Assembly: GCA_036873755.1 (NCBI GenBank)
Contig: JAVTVY010020282.1
Location: 16,246-80,245, forward strand
DNA from: Hanleya hanleyi
Lineage: Eukaryota > Mollusca > Polyplacophora > Lepidopleurida > Hanleyidae
Reading direction: 5' to 3'
DNA: 64,000 nucleotides
A model generated the notes under the pieces. That model was not told where the DNA came from. It did not search any database and was given only the letters and a program-made list of their open reading frames with translations. Shown in pieces: positions 10,943 through 22,900 of this stretch. Position numbers and translations under genes: made by a program. Every line of letters starts with the position of its first letter. Position 1 is the stretch's first letter.

Positions 10943-13900
10943 CTGAAAAGATGAACACAGCAACAATGATATATATCCATTCCACTCTTCTGAAACATAT
11001 AACATAACTGTGCTAGTGCCAGCCATTCCTGCAAAAATACAGTAACAAACTAAGGAAATGCTGTATTGGTTATAATTCTTTGAAAACTTCTTGAAATATT
11101 AGACTATTCGACTTTGTGAGAGAATGTGTTATCCTCTGTGTAAATAAGTGCTCATTATTCTGATTGAACTCAATAATTTAATTGTCCACCACACTGCAGG
11201 GCTGTTTGGGGCAGCTCCAGTGAGTTGAAGGGTTACCTCTACTGCATTAATGAAGGACTCCATTGTGTGAAAATCCGCTCCTCCATGTCCAGTGAGGACA
11301 CCAGGGGGTACTTCATCCCTTGGCATATGCTTCACTAAACAGAGGATCAAAACAATAAATCTTTAACATTATAAGACAAGATTTTATAATAATATATAAA
11401 TGGCACAAAAGTTATTGTTTATGGAAGTAAAGTCTGTATACCTTGGCTCGCCAGTCCTGGTGTGTATCCACTTTATATGATAAACTCACTAATAAATCCA
11501 GCACAGAAAGCACATTATCCTACCCAAAACTATATGATTATATTGATGAGAATGACAGCTTGATGAAATGATACATATACAGGATGATCCTACCAACATA
11601 GTAGTTCCTCCTACACTAAATTTAGTGTGTAAATACAGTGAATGGATTATTACACCATTTATCGTAAAAACTTGTGAATAGAAATGTGATTAATACGATC
11701 AGAACTGAACCATCTTGTAACATCCCCTTCTTGACATGGAACCAAGAGTGCATTGTATTACCAAATTTCTGATCACAAAGATCAGCCAATCATTAGCTAA
11801 AATATAATTAATAAGCGAGAAACAAATCCATACTAACATCCCATTAATAATGACAAAGGATGGAAAAGAAGTGAATTCAGACAGACATACCTGTTTTCCT
11901 AGTTCTGAAGTCGTAATGGTAGACCGGACCTTTGAAATTACAAGTAATTTCTCCCTGTGTCCAAGGTTGTGAGAGGAAGAACAAGAATAATAACATCATG
12001 TTATTTCATGCATCCAATATATTTCCTCTCCATAAACGCAGTTTCATCACACACTAAAATTCCCCCACAGGTGGTTTAAGTGCTGATATGCCTCTCTCTA
12101 TATCAATTACAGAGAAATCTTAGAATACGCACACATGAAAAAAAAAACTAGAGCCTTAGGCACTGAAACGGGGCTATTTAAATGTAAAATAGGCTGTTGG
12201 AATAATTCCACTAACTCTTTGATGTTCAGTCCCCATGGCCAAGAGCCATACAATTTGTAGTCTCACACATTTCTCTCAACAAGGTACTAGGTACACCCCT
12301 AGTTTGGAAGGTTACAAATTCTGACAATGGTTGTATGCAGACTGCTTATATCTAAAGTTTGGAGTTTGACCCTATCAATTAACCCTATCAGCTAAGTGAA
12401 CCAAGCCATTGACCTAGGTCATGCATGTGTCATGCATGTGTTTATGCTCTAAATGGTATAGAGGGTCTGGTGGAGGGAATGTTTATGTGATAGTTCCCAA
12501 GTTACATACCGTGTATACAATTTCTGCAAGAATGGAAGCCTAGAAAATTAGAATTTCTTGCCAACATGGCAAACATATGATAAGTCTGCCTTAAACTATT
12601 TTCTTCTGTATTTGTTAAGTGTTCTAAATAAAGTTTTTATCAACCAGTGATTTATGACATCCTTTCAGGAAAACACTCTAAGTCAACCTCTGAATAGTAT
12701 CCATTTTGTATTCATGCTCTAAATCAGGAAATCTCTGTGAAAATGACATATGAACATATATAAGAATAGCAGAAATTTTTTAACTTCACTAATATAGACC
12801 AGGTGAAACAAAATCTAGCAAAAATAGTTGACCAAACTATCTGCAGTAGCTGAATAACATGAGGACTCTTTTCTTCTGCTCTTCCTCTCAAGCCTAAAGC
12901 GGTTAAATAAACACCCTGGCAACGTTACCAAATGTGCTCAAGTTTTTCCTGACTACAATACAGGACCATTAGTCCCTATGGGACTAAATCGCCCCATGAA
13001 AATGGAATCCCATCAAAACCGACCAGAATCGTTGGCCCACTTTGCCTCGCGCTACCATAAACATGAGGCACCAGAGGTGCTACAACTCCTCAGCCCCTTA
13101 ACAGTCTAGACCAAGACATTTTTATGGGTGTAGAAGTTTGGCTAAATAGCAGTGAGTTATGGCATGCGAAATGCAAACCCAAGCCACAACTCAGACAGAT
13201 GAATGGATGGATACACTGACACACGGACAGACAGACAGTTGGAATCCAGTATACCCTCAACTATGTACAGGGGCATAAAAAGTGACAAGGTATCCACATA
13301 TCTACGGGGGGGGGGGGGAAACATGTACAGTTGTGATCTTATTGCCCTGGCCTGAAACTAAGTGTTGGACGGGTCTTTTGTCCATTTGTCCTGTTTATCT
13401 GTCGCCCCATATCCTGTCAAGCAGTTGATGTTAACGGGAAACAAACTATTATTAAAAAATATTCACAATATTATTATGTCTCCCCCAACTATGTTGGGGG
13501 GAGACATCTAGTGTTTGTGCTGTCTGGCCGTCCCCTGTCCGTCCCCTTTTCTTGTCTTCTTGTCAAGGTTTCTCGAGAACTACTGGACGGAATTTCACCA
13601 AACTTGGATGGAAGCTTCATTGGGATGGCCCCCTCATTTGATTAGGTAACTTTTGGTGTGTGTGCGTGCATTCATCCGTGTGCGGTGTCCGTCTGTCCCC
13701 GTTGTCATTGGGATAGCCCCCTCATTTGGTTAGGTTTTCGTGTGTGGGTGTGTGTGTGCATTCATCAGTGTCCATTGTCCATCCGTCATGTCCGTCCATC
13801 CATCTAATTGTACATGTATATGCAGAAAGACCTTGTCTGCAAGATATCTGGAGAACTACTTGACGGAATTTCACCAAACTAGGATGGAAGCTTCATTGGG

Positions 13901-16900
13901 ATAGCCCCCTCATCTGATTAGGTGTTGGTGTGTGTGCGAGCATTCATTCATGTCTGTCTGTCGATCTACTTGTACATGTATATACAGGCCTTGTCAGCAA
14001 GATATCTGGAGAACTACCTGACGGAATTTCACCGAACTTGGATGAAGCTTCATTGCTATAGAGTCCTCATCTGATTAGGTTTTGGTATGCATGCATGCGT
14101 TCATCCGGGTCTGTTGTCCGTCCGCCTGTCCATCTACTTCAACATGTATAGACAGGCATTGTCTGTAAGATATCTGGAGAACTACTGGACGGAACTTCAC
14201 CAGACTTGGATGGAATCTTTATTGGAATGGCCTCCACATCTGATTATGTTTTGGTGTGCGCGCATGCATCCATCTGTTTCTGATGTCTATCTTTGTTACA
14301 TGTATGTACAGGACTACTCTTGTCTACAAGATATTTGGAGAACTACTGGATGAAATTTCACCAAACTTGGATGGAAGCTTCATTGAAATGTGATCTAATT
14401 AACTTTTGGTGTGTGCTAGTGCTTGCATGTGTGGGCTCATGCAAAACTTGCTTGTCTGTCTGTGTCCAATTTTTGTTCGATCCATATCTTGGAAACTACT
14501 GAAGGCAGATGCATAAAACTTCTATACAGTACAGTATGTATATTAGGTGTGCTTCTTGTATGTTTTGCATCTTTCCTATATTGTGATCAATTTTGAAATA
14601 ATTGATGCTTCACAATTACATGTATTTCACATTGGTTGGATGCTGTAGGTGTCGGCAATCCACTCATTGCTATATAAATCCCGACTCCTCACTGGGCTAC
14701 TGCAACAATGAAAATCGCCTCTTCGTAATTAACATTTTTAGATGCGCAGCTTTGTTTAGGATACTTATTGCTACATCCATTTTTAACACTTTTCCTTAAA
14801 TAATGTGCCCACTCAAGGCAAGGTGGGAGATTGGGGGGAGACGTATGTTTTTGCTTAAAAAAACAACCAGCATAGGCTTCATGCAGGAGCGGCAACCCAA
14901 GGGTCAAAGCGGAACCTCTAGTTCACAATTCAACCCCTGTTTTATATATGTTTAAGAAAAAAAAATATAATTTTTTTAAATGTTACACATGGCCCATGGG
15001 ATGAAGAAATAACTACAACCGGCTAGAGTTACCGAGCTGTATCACGATGGGATAGGATTTTTGGGTGATTATCGGAGCCAGTTCATTCCACGGTATCTCT
15101 ATGTAATTCGTGCATTTTTATTCTGAAATTTGAAGGAAATCTATTCGGAGTCAAAACAAACCTCCAATACCTCACAAGAGTCACATGTTATTTTCATAGT
15201 GCCTAGTCACAATGTTACAACATTGCAAGCCCAACGTCATTGAGCTTTGAAAAAAAAACCCCAAAAAACCCCACGTGAGGTATTAGAGATTTTCTTTGAT
15301 CCTGAACAGATTTCCTTCAAATTTCAGAATAAAAATGCACAAATTACATATAGATACTGTGGAGAATTTCACTTCTCTAAAAACATGAAGCTGCGCTATC
15401 GAAACCCCTCGGCTCTGAACCCCAGCTATTATAATGTAAGGGTGTCTCTACCAATTGATTGGCTTGTGGGAAGAAATATTTACCCCTGGTATTGTAAGTG
15501 TACTTTCTTTGAAAAAAAAGAAAAGTTTTCCTCCCCTTAAATTAATTTGTTTCTGGAATAAATTGAAAGAGCTCAGTGCTGTAACTTAACTTTTTGGACA
15601 ACCTGCAGTCAGGGCAGGCTCCAGCCTGAATCAGCCTGCCCCCTTTTTGGACTGCCTGCAATCAGGGCAGGCTCCAGCCTAAATCAGCCTGCCCACAATG
15701 AAGACTGCCTGGCCCGCACCCCAGCGTTTCACTCGAATAGTACATGTACTGTATTAATTCAAGTAACAATTAAAATCTATTTTCCGACAATTGTGTTTTG
15801 TTGTTATTGCCGCTGTAACGTGTTCTACAGCATAACAGAACTTGGAGCTGAGTAAGGTCTTAGAATCTTTGAGATAAGCAATGTTAATAGAGATAAATCT
15901 TTTATAAAGACTAAAAAGTTTTCCAAAGCAATTTTCTCAGATTTTTTCTGTTGAAGATTTATGTTAATCTAAGAAACTATGCTATCTCTGGAATTCTAAG
16001 AGCTTAACCAGTTTGCCTTAACTAAGCTAATACTGAGTAATAATTTAAAAAAAAATCCACCACACAGTTTACACATGGATTGGTTTATATCATTCATTTT
16101 ATTTATGGTATTAAAACCCAACAATGTTACCACTCCAATTACCATTGTGTCAAATAATGTAAATTAATCTCATTGAAATACGGTACTTCTTAATCACAGC
16201 AAAATGTTTTCAAGAACAAGATTTTATCATTGAACACAACATTCTCACATGTAAATTATAATCTCATTAAATTCACTGACCCGTACAGAAAACTTTTATC
16301 TTGGCGGTCCTTATCTGTCGGGTCAAGCTTTACTTTCTCATATGACCGACATAAGCAGATAAGTTACACACAATGACGTTTTGCCCGTCTGATCCTTTGA
16401 TTTCATCCGACCACGGAAATTCATCTCGCCATGAAGGCACGAAGGTTCGTTTGCGTTTTTCTCTGTCATATAGTCTATTGCGCTCGGACGATGTTCCAGT
16501 GTTTGTTGTTTTGTTTGTTGGCGAATAGTTCGTCAAAAACTTGTGCATCTGGCAGGAAATGGCGGCCAATACGTGCCCTCTCCACGAAGCGTCTTTTATC
16601 GCGTGATCGTATACAGTTGAGCTATCCGTGGTAGATAATCGAATCATGGAGAATATATCCTTGGATACGGAGAACGATGGGAGCTCTTCTATGTGGAGGT
16701 GAATATCGACATACTCCAAGCGCGACGATAACGGGAAACTTAACATAAACGACGATGATTTAGGTAGAATTGTTGACCAATACATGATAGACAAACAAGT
16801 GCATCATGCCCGCCATTAAATAATAGACAAGTGAGTGATAATAAAGTGCATGCCCGCACGGGCAGGAGTATCGAAAGTACGGCATGCCCGCACATTTTTT

Positions 16901-19900
16901 TGCCTGCATTTGCATGCGGGCAGGCGTTAAGTTACAGCACTGGAGCTGTATCGATGTCTCACCAAAACAACAGTACACATGGCTAGATAAATACTGTACA
17001 TGTATACTAAATGGCACATGTATGTCATTTTCAAAACATATTTGCAAGCATTCTTTGCATTGTCTAAGAAAATAAATCAATTAATCAGTCATCCAATCAA
17101 TAAATAAATGTGATAGTATACTAACATGATATAGAAATAATATGCAAACTTAACATAGGAATTAGTGGATTTTGTTAGACAAGGGGCATAGTTTCTGACA
17201 CGACTCATTTTTGATCGGCATCTAGTGTCATTTTCAAAACAGATTTGCAGGCATTCTTCGCATTGTGTAAGAGAATAAATCAGTCATCCAATCAATAAAT
17301 AAATGTGATAGTGTACAAACATGATATAGAAATTATATGCAAACTTAACATAGGAATTAGTGGATTTTATTAGACAAGGGGCATAACTCTTCAAAATACT
17401 TTCTGACACGACTCATTTTCGATAGGCATGTAGTTCAGGTCAAGAGAAACAACTGTATCACGTTAGGATGTTGTTATATGACAAGGGGCATAACTCTTCA
17501 AAATACTTTCTGACACGACTCATTTTCGATAGGCATGTAGTTCAGGTCAAGAGAAACAACTGTATCACGTTAGGATGTTGTATATGGAACGGTTCTGAAA
17601 TTATCACAATAAATCATAAATGGATTTTTATTTGTAAAAAAGGGCATAACTCTGCAAAATATTATCCGAGATGACTCATTTTCGATAGGCTTCTGATTTA
17701 CGTGAAGATAAATAGATGTAACAAGTTTGGTTGCCATGCATGAAACGGTTCTGTAGATATCGCGGTAACGGATTTTATTAGACAAGGGGCATAACTCTGC
17801 AAAATACTTTATGACACGACTCATTTTCGATAGGCATCTAGTTCAGGTCAAGAGAAACAACTGTATCACGTTAGGATGTTGTATATGGAACAGTTCTGAA
17901 ATTATCACAATAACAAATCATAAATGGATTTTTATTTGTAAAAAGGGGCATAACTCTGCAAAATATTGTCCGAGATGACTCATTTTCGATAGGCTTCTGA
18001 TTTACGTGAAGATAAATAGATGTAACAAGTTTGGTTGCCATGCATGAAACGGTTCTGTAGATATCGCGGTAACGGACGGACGGACGTACGTACGGACGTA
18101 CGTACGGACAGCCGTACATGATGACGACAATACCCCTAGGCCAAAGTTGGCCGAGGGGTAAAAACTGGCTCCGATAGCTGAAAATCACATCACATCACAT
18201 CATAATGTGAGATAGAAACTCCCCTGACGAATCTCCGTTGGTAACGCATTAGCGTCAATGCAACAACAACAACAACAACGATGATGTTTGCGTTGATTTA
18301 TTGGGTTGCATGGCCATACCTTTCGCTATCTTCCATGAAGTATATTTTAGAGAACTTGTTATGCGAGACACCGCTTGTACTGGCTGACAACCACAGTTCA
18401 TTTTACAACTGAAAACTCAACTCCATCATCGGATGTGTTATGCTGATAAACAGCTTGTATCACTTACGTCCCTGCTCTCCTTGGGGAACAAGGAGAGAAG
18501 GGACGTCAGTGATACAAGCTGAATAGTATGAGCGTACGGATGTGTTGGCAGGAAGCACAAACACATGGGCACTACTTTCGTTTTTGACAGATCTCACAGG
18601 TTCCTACAAATTTGTTACAAGACAAAGTAAAAGTTGCCCTTTTCCGATAAAACAGGCGTTTATTATCGTTCAAAGCCATTCTGAGAACTTTTAGACGAAA
18701 TAACAAGTCGATTTTCACAGTTTTAATGTCGGACTATTTTCATCTCAACAGCGTAGGGATACGACAATTAGTCTGACAACACTGTACTACTGAATATGCA
18801 GAGGAATATAGACTTCTAGACCAAACCAATGACCAGTCATTCACTACACTGAACCAATGGCTGAAACACAACTTTACTATGAAGCTCTTGATTGGCTACA
18901 TGCGAGTAAGAGTATGTAAATCAGTATAAAAGTAGGGCTAATGTATGCATACTTGTAGATCGGTATTTAGGAGACTGGAAAATGACAGAAAAATAAAACA
19001 TGAGGCACCAGCGGTGCTACAACTCCTCAGCCCCTTAACAGTCTAGACCAAGATGTTTTTATGGGTGTAGAAGTTTGGATAAATAGCAGTGAGTTATGGC
19101 ATGCGAAAAGCAAACCCAAGCCACAACTCAGACAGATGAATGGATGGATACACTGACACACAGACGGACAGACAGTCGGAATCCAGTATATCCTCAACTA
19201 TGTACAGGGGTATAAAAAGTAACAAGGTATCCACATATGTACAGTTGTGATCTTATTGCCCTGGCCTGAAACTAAGTGTCGGACGGGTCTTTTGTCCATT
19301 TGACCTCTGTTTATCTGTTGCCCCATATCCTGTCAAGCAGTTGATGTTAACGTGAAACAAACAATTATTATTAAAAAATATTCACAATATTATTCACAAT
19401 TCAACCCCTGTTTTATATATTTTTAAGAAAAAAAATATAATTTTTTTAAATGTTACACATGGCCCATGGGATGAAAGAAATATAACTACAACCGGCTAGA
19501 GTTACTGAGCTGTATCACGATGGGATTTCCGGCTAAATATCGGAGCCAGTTCATCTCAGAGAGGTGAAATTCCCCACACTGTATCTCTATGTAATTTGTG
19601 CATTTTTATTCTGAAATTCGAAGGAAATCTATTCAGAATCAAAACAAACCTCCAATACCTCACATGTTATTTTCATAGTGCCTAGTCACAATGTTACAAC
19701 ATTGCAAGCCCAACGTCATTGTGCTTTGAAAAAAAACAAAAAAACCCAACGTGAGTTATTGGAGATTTTCTTTGATCCTGAACAGATTTCCTTCAAATTT
19801 CAGAATAAAAATGCACAAATTACATATGGATACTGTGGAGAATTTCACTTCTCTAAGAAAAACTGGCTCCGACAGCCGAAAATCACATCCCATCATAATG

Positions 19901-22900
19901 TGAGATAGAAACTCCCCTGACGAATCTCCGTTGGTAATGCATTAGCGTCAGTGCAACAACAACAACAACAACGACGACGATGATGTTGCATTGATTTATT
20001 GGGTTGGCAATACCTTTCGCTATCTTCCATGAAGTATATTTTAGAGGACTTGTTATGCGAGACACCGCTTGTACTGGCCGACGACCACAGTTCATTTTAC
20101 AACTGAAAACTCAACTCCACCATCGGATATGTTGGCAGGAAGCACAAACACATGGGCACTACTTTCGTTTTTGACTACTTTCGTTTTTGACAGAATCTCA
20201 CAGGTTCCTACAATTCTGTTACAAGACAAAGTACAAGTCGCCGTTTTCCGATAAAACAAGCGTTTATTATCGTTCAAATCCATTCTGAGAACTTTTAGAC
20301 GAAATAACAAGTCGATTTTCACAGTTTAAAGTCAGGCTATTTTTTTCTCAACAGCGTAGGGATACGACAATTAGTCTGGCAATACCATACTACTGAATAT
20401 GCAGAGGAATATAGACTTCTAGACCAAACCAATGACCAGTCATTCACTGCACTGAACCAATGGCTGAAATACAACTTTACTATGATTGGCTACAAGCTAG
20501 TAAGAGTATGTAAATCAGTATAAAAGTAGGGCTAATGTACATGTATGCATACTTGTAGATCCGTTTTTAGGAGACTGGAAAATGGTAGAAAAATTAAAAA
20601 AAACGTAAAAAAATAATTAACGACCGGTTAAACCTGAAAGTCTCAAGGCACAAGTAAAAAATAAAAGGATCATAACCTGTAAGCTTCATGAACTTCCTAG
20701 AAATAGTTATCGAGATACGGCTCGGACAGACGGACAGACACATCTCCAGGGCCACAACAATACTCCTGAGCCCGTAGGGCTGAGGAGTAAAAAACTGTAA
20801 AAAAATAATTAATGACCGGTTAGACCTGAAAGTCTCAAAGGCACAAGTAAAAAATAAAAGGATCATAACCTGTAAGTTTCATGAGCTTCCTAGAAACAGT
20901 TATCGAGATACGGCTCGGACAGACACATCCCCAGGGCCACAACAATACTCCTCAATAGGGCGGAGAAGTGAAAACCCTGAGAAAACTAACACACGGTCAA
21001 AACCGATGCTTTTTGTTGGTCCCATGCTCGGTTGGCATTCCCAGGTTTCACCGTATATGCATATGAATAGCAAAGAACATGTATGTTAACATAGAAAAAA
21101 ACTCCTTTGTGTGAGACAAGGACATCAAATTTCTGCTTATGTCCAAAGCTTGCAAAATCTTTTCTTTTCTTGATGTTTACGTTCTCAAATATCAGCCTTG
21201 GAAAAATTATGAAGATCAGTTCCATGGAATTGGATTAATGTTAGATCAAAATGTCCTCCCTGGAATTTTTTGGCATTTATACGGAAGATTTTCACCACAA
21301 ACAAAAACCATTATTGGTTCTATCAAATATTCAAACTTTCTAATATATTGTGGGAAAATATACACAGTTTTGGTTAAAGGCGTCAATATTTTTACTACAA
21401 GAGAAATCTTCCTCAATGCCCCCAAAATATAATTCAAAATAGACCAGGGAGCACACTGATAAATCCACTCTTATATAATTGATCATCACATTTTGGGGCA
21501 GATATTTCAGTATGTGAACTAAGAAAATTATTATTTTGCAGGCTTTGGATATAAAGAACATTTCATTTCATTACCATTACACAGCTTTTTCATGTAAAAC
21601 ACCACATATCCTTTGTTTTGAGGCTACAGTGGTAAAACAGTACTACCTGCCCATTAGCCCACCGACTCAACCAGGAGTTTCAACAATATTTAATTGTGAC
21701 AGTGCCAAGCTCATTCCAGGAATTTGGATATAATAGGAACTCACAACATGACGTCACCAGACACTTTTTTTTTACATTTATAATACTGAATCATGCATTC
21801 ATAAGATCTATTAAATATATGGTATCATCCAGTAAACCAAATCATTAAACGAAAAATAGCCCCTTATGATCATACAATAAATATTTCTGTAAAGTCAATA
21901 ATATGTACATGACTGCACTATTACTGGATGCAAGCCTACCATGGTGCCATGAACTTTGACCTCTCTCACACAAATAGCCTCTGTGAATGCGACCATAGTG
22001 AAGGATACAGTCTGTCCACGGTCAAACTGCATGTTAACCACCTGTTAATATAAACAAGCTAAATATGAGATGGAATAAAATTTGCAATTCTACCACTCCA
22101 AGTGTTTTATCAAATAAAAGTAATACATATTGAGATCATGGACAAAATAGTTAGCAAATTAGATGAAATTTGCTTTTATTCAAAGGACTGATGATGATGA
22201 TGAATACAGACCCAGCAATTTTCTGTCAATTGTACAGTGCTTCAGAATGATAAAACACAGCTAAGACCGGCGGGTGAGTGAGTGAATAGGATTTAATGGC
22301 GCTTTCAACATTATTTCTGTCATATCACCACAAACCAACTAGTTGCGTTCCCAGCTTGGAACCAGACGGGTCCAGACCACTATTTAAATTTACATTGGCG
22401 GCAATGTTAAAAGCTGCTAAGGTAATTGCATCTCCCCGATTGATTAATTAAGTCTAGACTCCCATATTTCGGCAAGAAGTACCTTTATTCAAGTGCTACA
22501 ACCGGACAGGCTTCTTGACGGGGGTCGCCCATCAAAATTTTGAGTTATGCGCGCTCGTACAAATGACGTCACAATTTTGGCTTTTTTCTCTGCTTTCAGA
22601 AAGCGGTGCACAGGCACCCAAATAGTCCCTCTTAGCAACTCCTTATTAGGCCTTGAGTTAAAATCAAACTCACAGCGGAACCAAACACATATCATACTTC
22701 AATCACCCACCACTGGCCTTCAATTATTCCTCGCAACAGAGACTGGAAAAAATATTGAAAACAATTCACTTCTCTGGCAGAGGTTGCCTAAAGGGGTTAA
22801 CGGATCGGCACTATTTTTAATAGTGGTCTGGTACCTACTAGAGTAGGTAATTTTGCTCAGTCCCGTCCAAACGACGCATGGGTATTCCTTGTTGACTGGC

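Larger units (their letters stand above)
15384..18165 (+). mobile_element. Pearl-like element with a nested hAT-like element
   Basis: Inserted relative to copy 2 (site near 19860). The head, GAAGCTGCGCTATCGAAACC then CCTCGGCTCTG, is shared with 56902-57746. A core of about 170-bp units contains AAGGGGCATAACTCTGCAAAATA and GACTCATTTTCGATAGGC (about 17176-18060). Next come an (ACGG)n/ACGT microsatellite (18073-18110) and a terminal hairpin CCCCTAGGCCAAAGTTGGCC then GAGGGGTAAAAACT. A 1.37-kb hAT-like element splits the head from the core. This architecture matches Pearl elements described from bivalves, later linked to Helentrons. Confidence 0.75.
13057..18995. repeat. Tandem segmental duplication, copy 1 (interrupted)
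   Basis: Matches copy 2 (18994-20598) end to end, from ACATGAGGCACCAG to GGAGACTGGAAAATG, but is interrupted by three extra pieces (13476-14922, 15384-18165, 18440-18536). Their summed length, including the 10-bp duplication of the last, is about 4.34 kb, which equals the length difference between the copies. The shared unit contains inverted-repeat arms around AAATGCACAAATTACATA. It has a promoter-like CCAAT/TATA segment at its 3' end. Confidence 0.85.

Noticed and set aside
18420..20322. A conserved gene from the 76-residue minus-strand frame in the duplicated unit
   Set aside because: The frame is shifted between the two copies by a 16-bp tandem duplication, and no family is recognisable.
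21139..21561. Two similar frames on opposite strands (SKACKI... peptides)
   Set aside because: They come from the arms of a foldback repeat.
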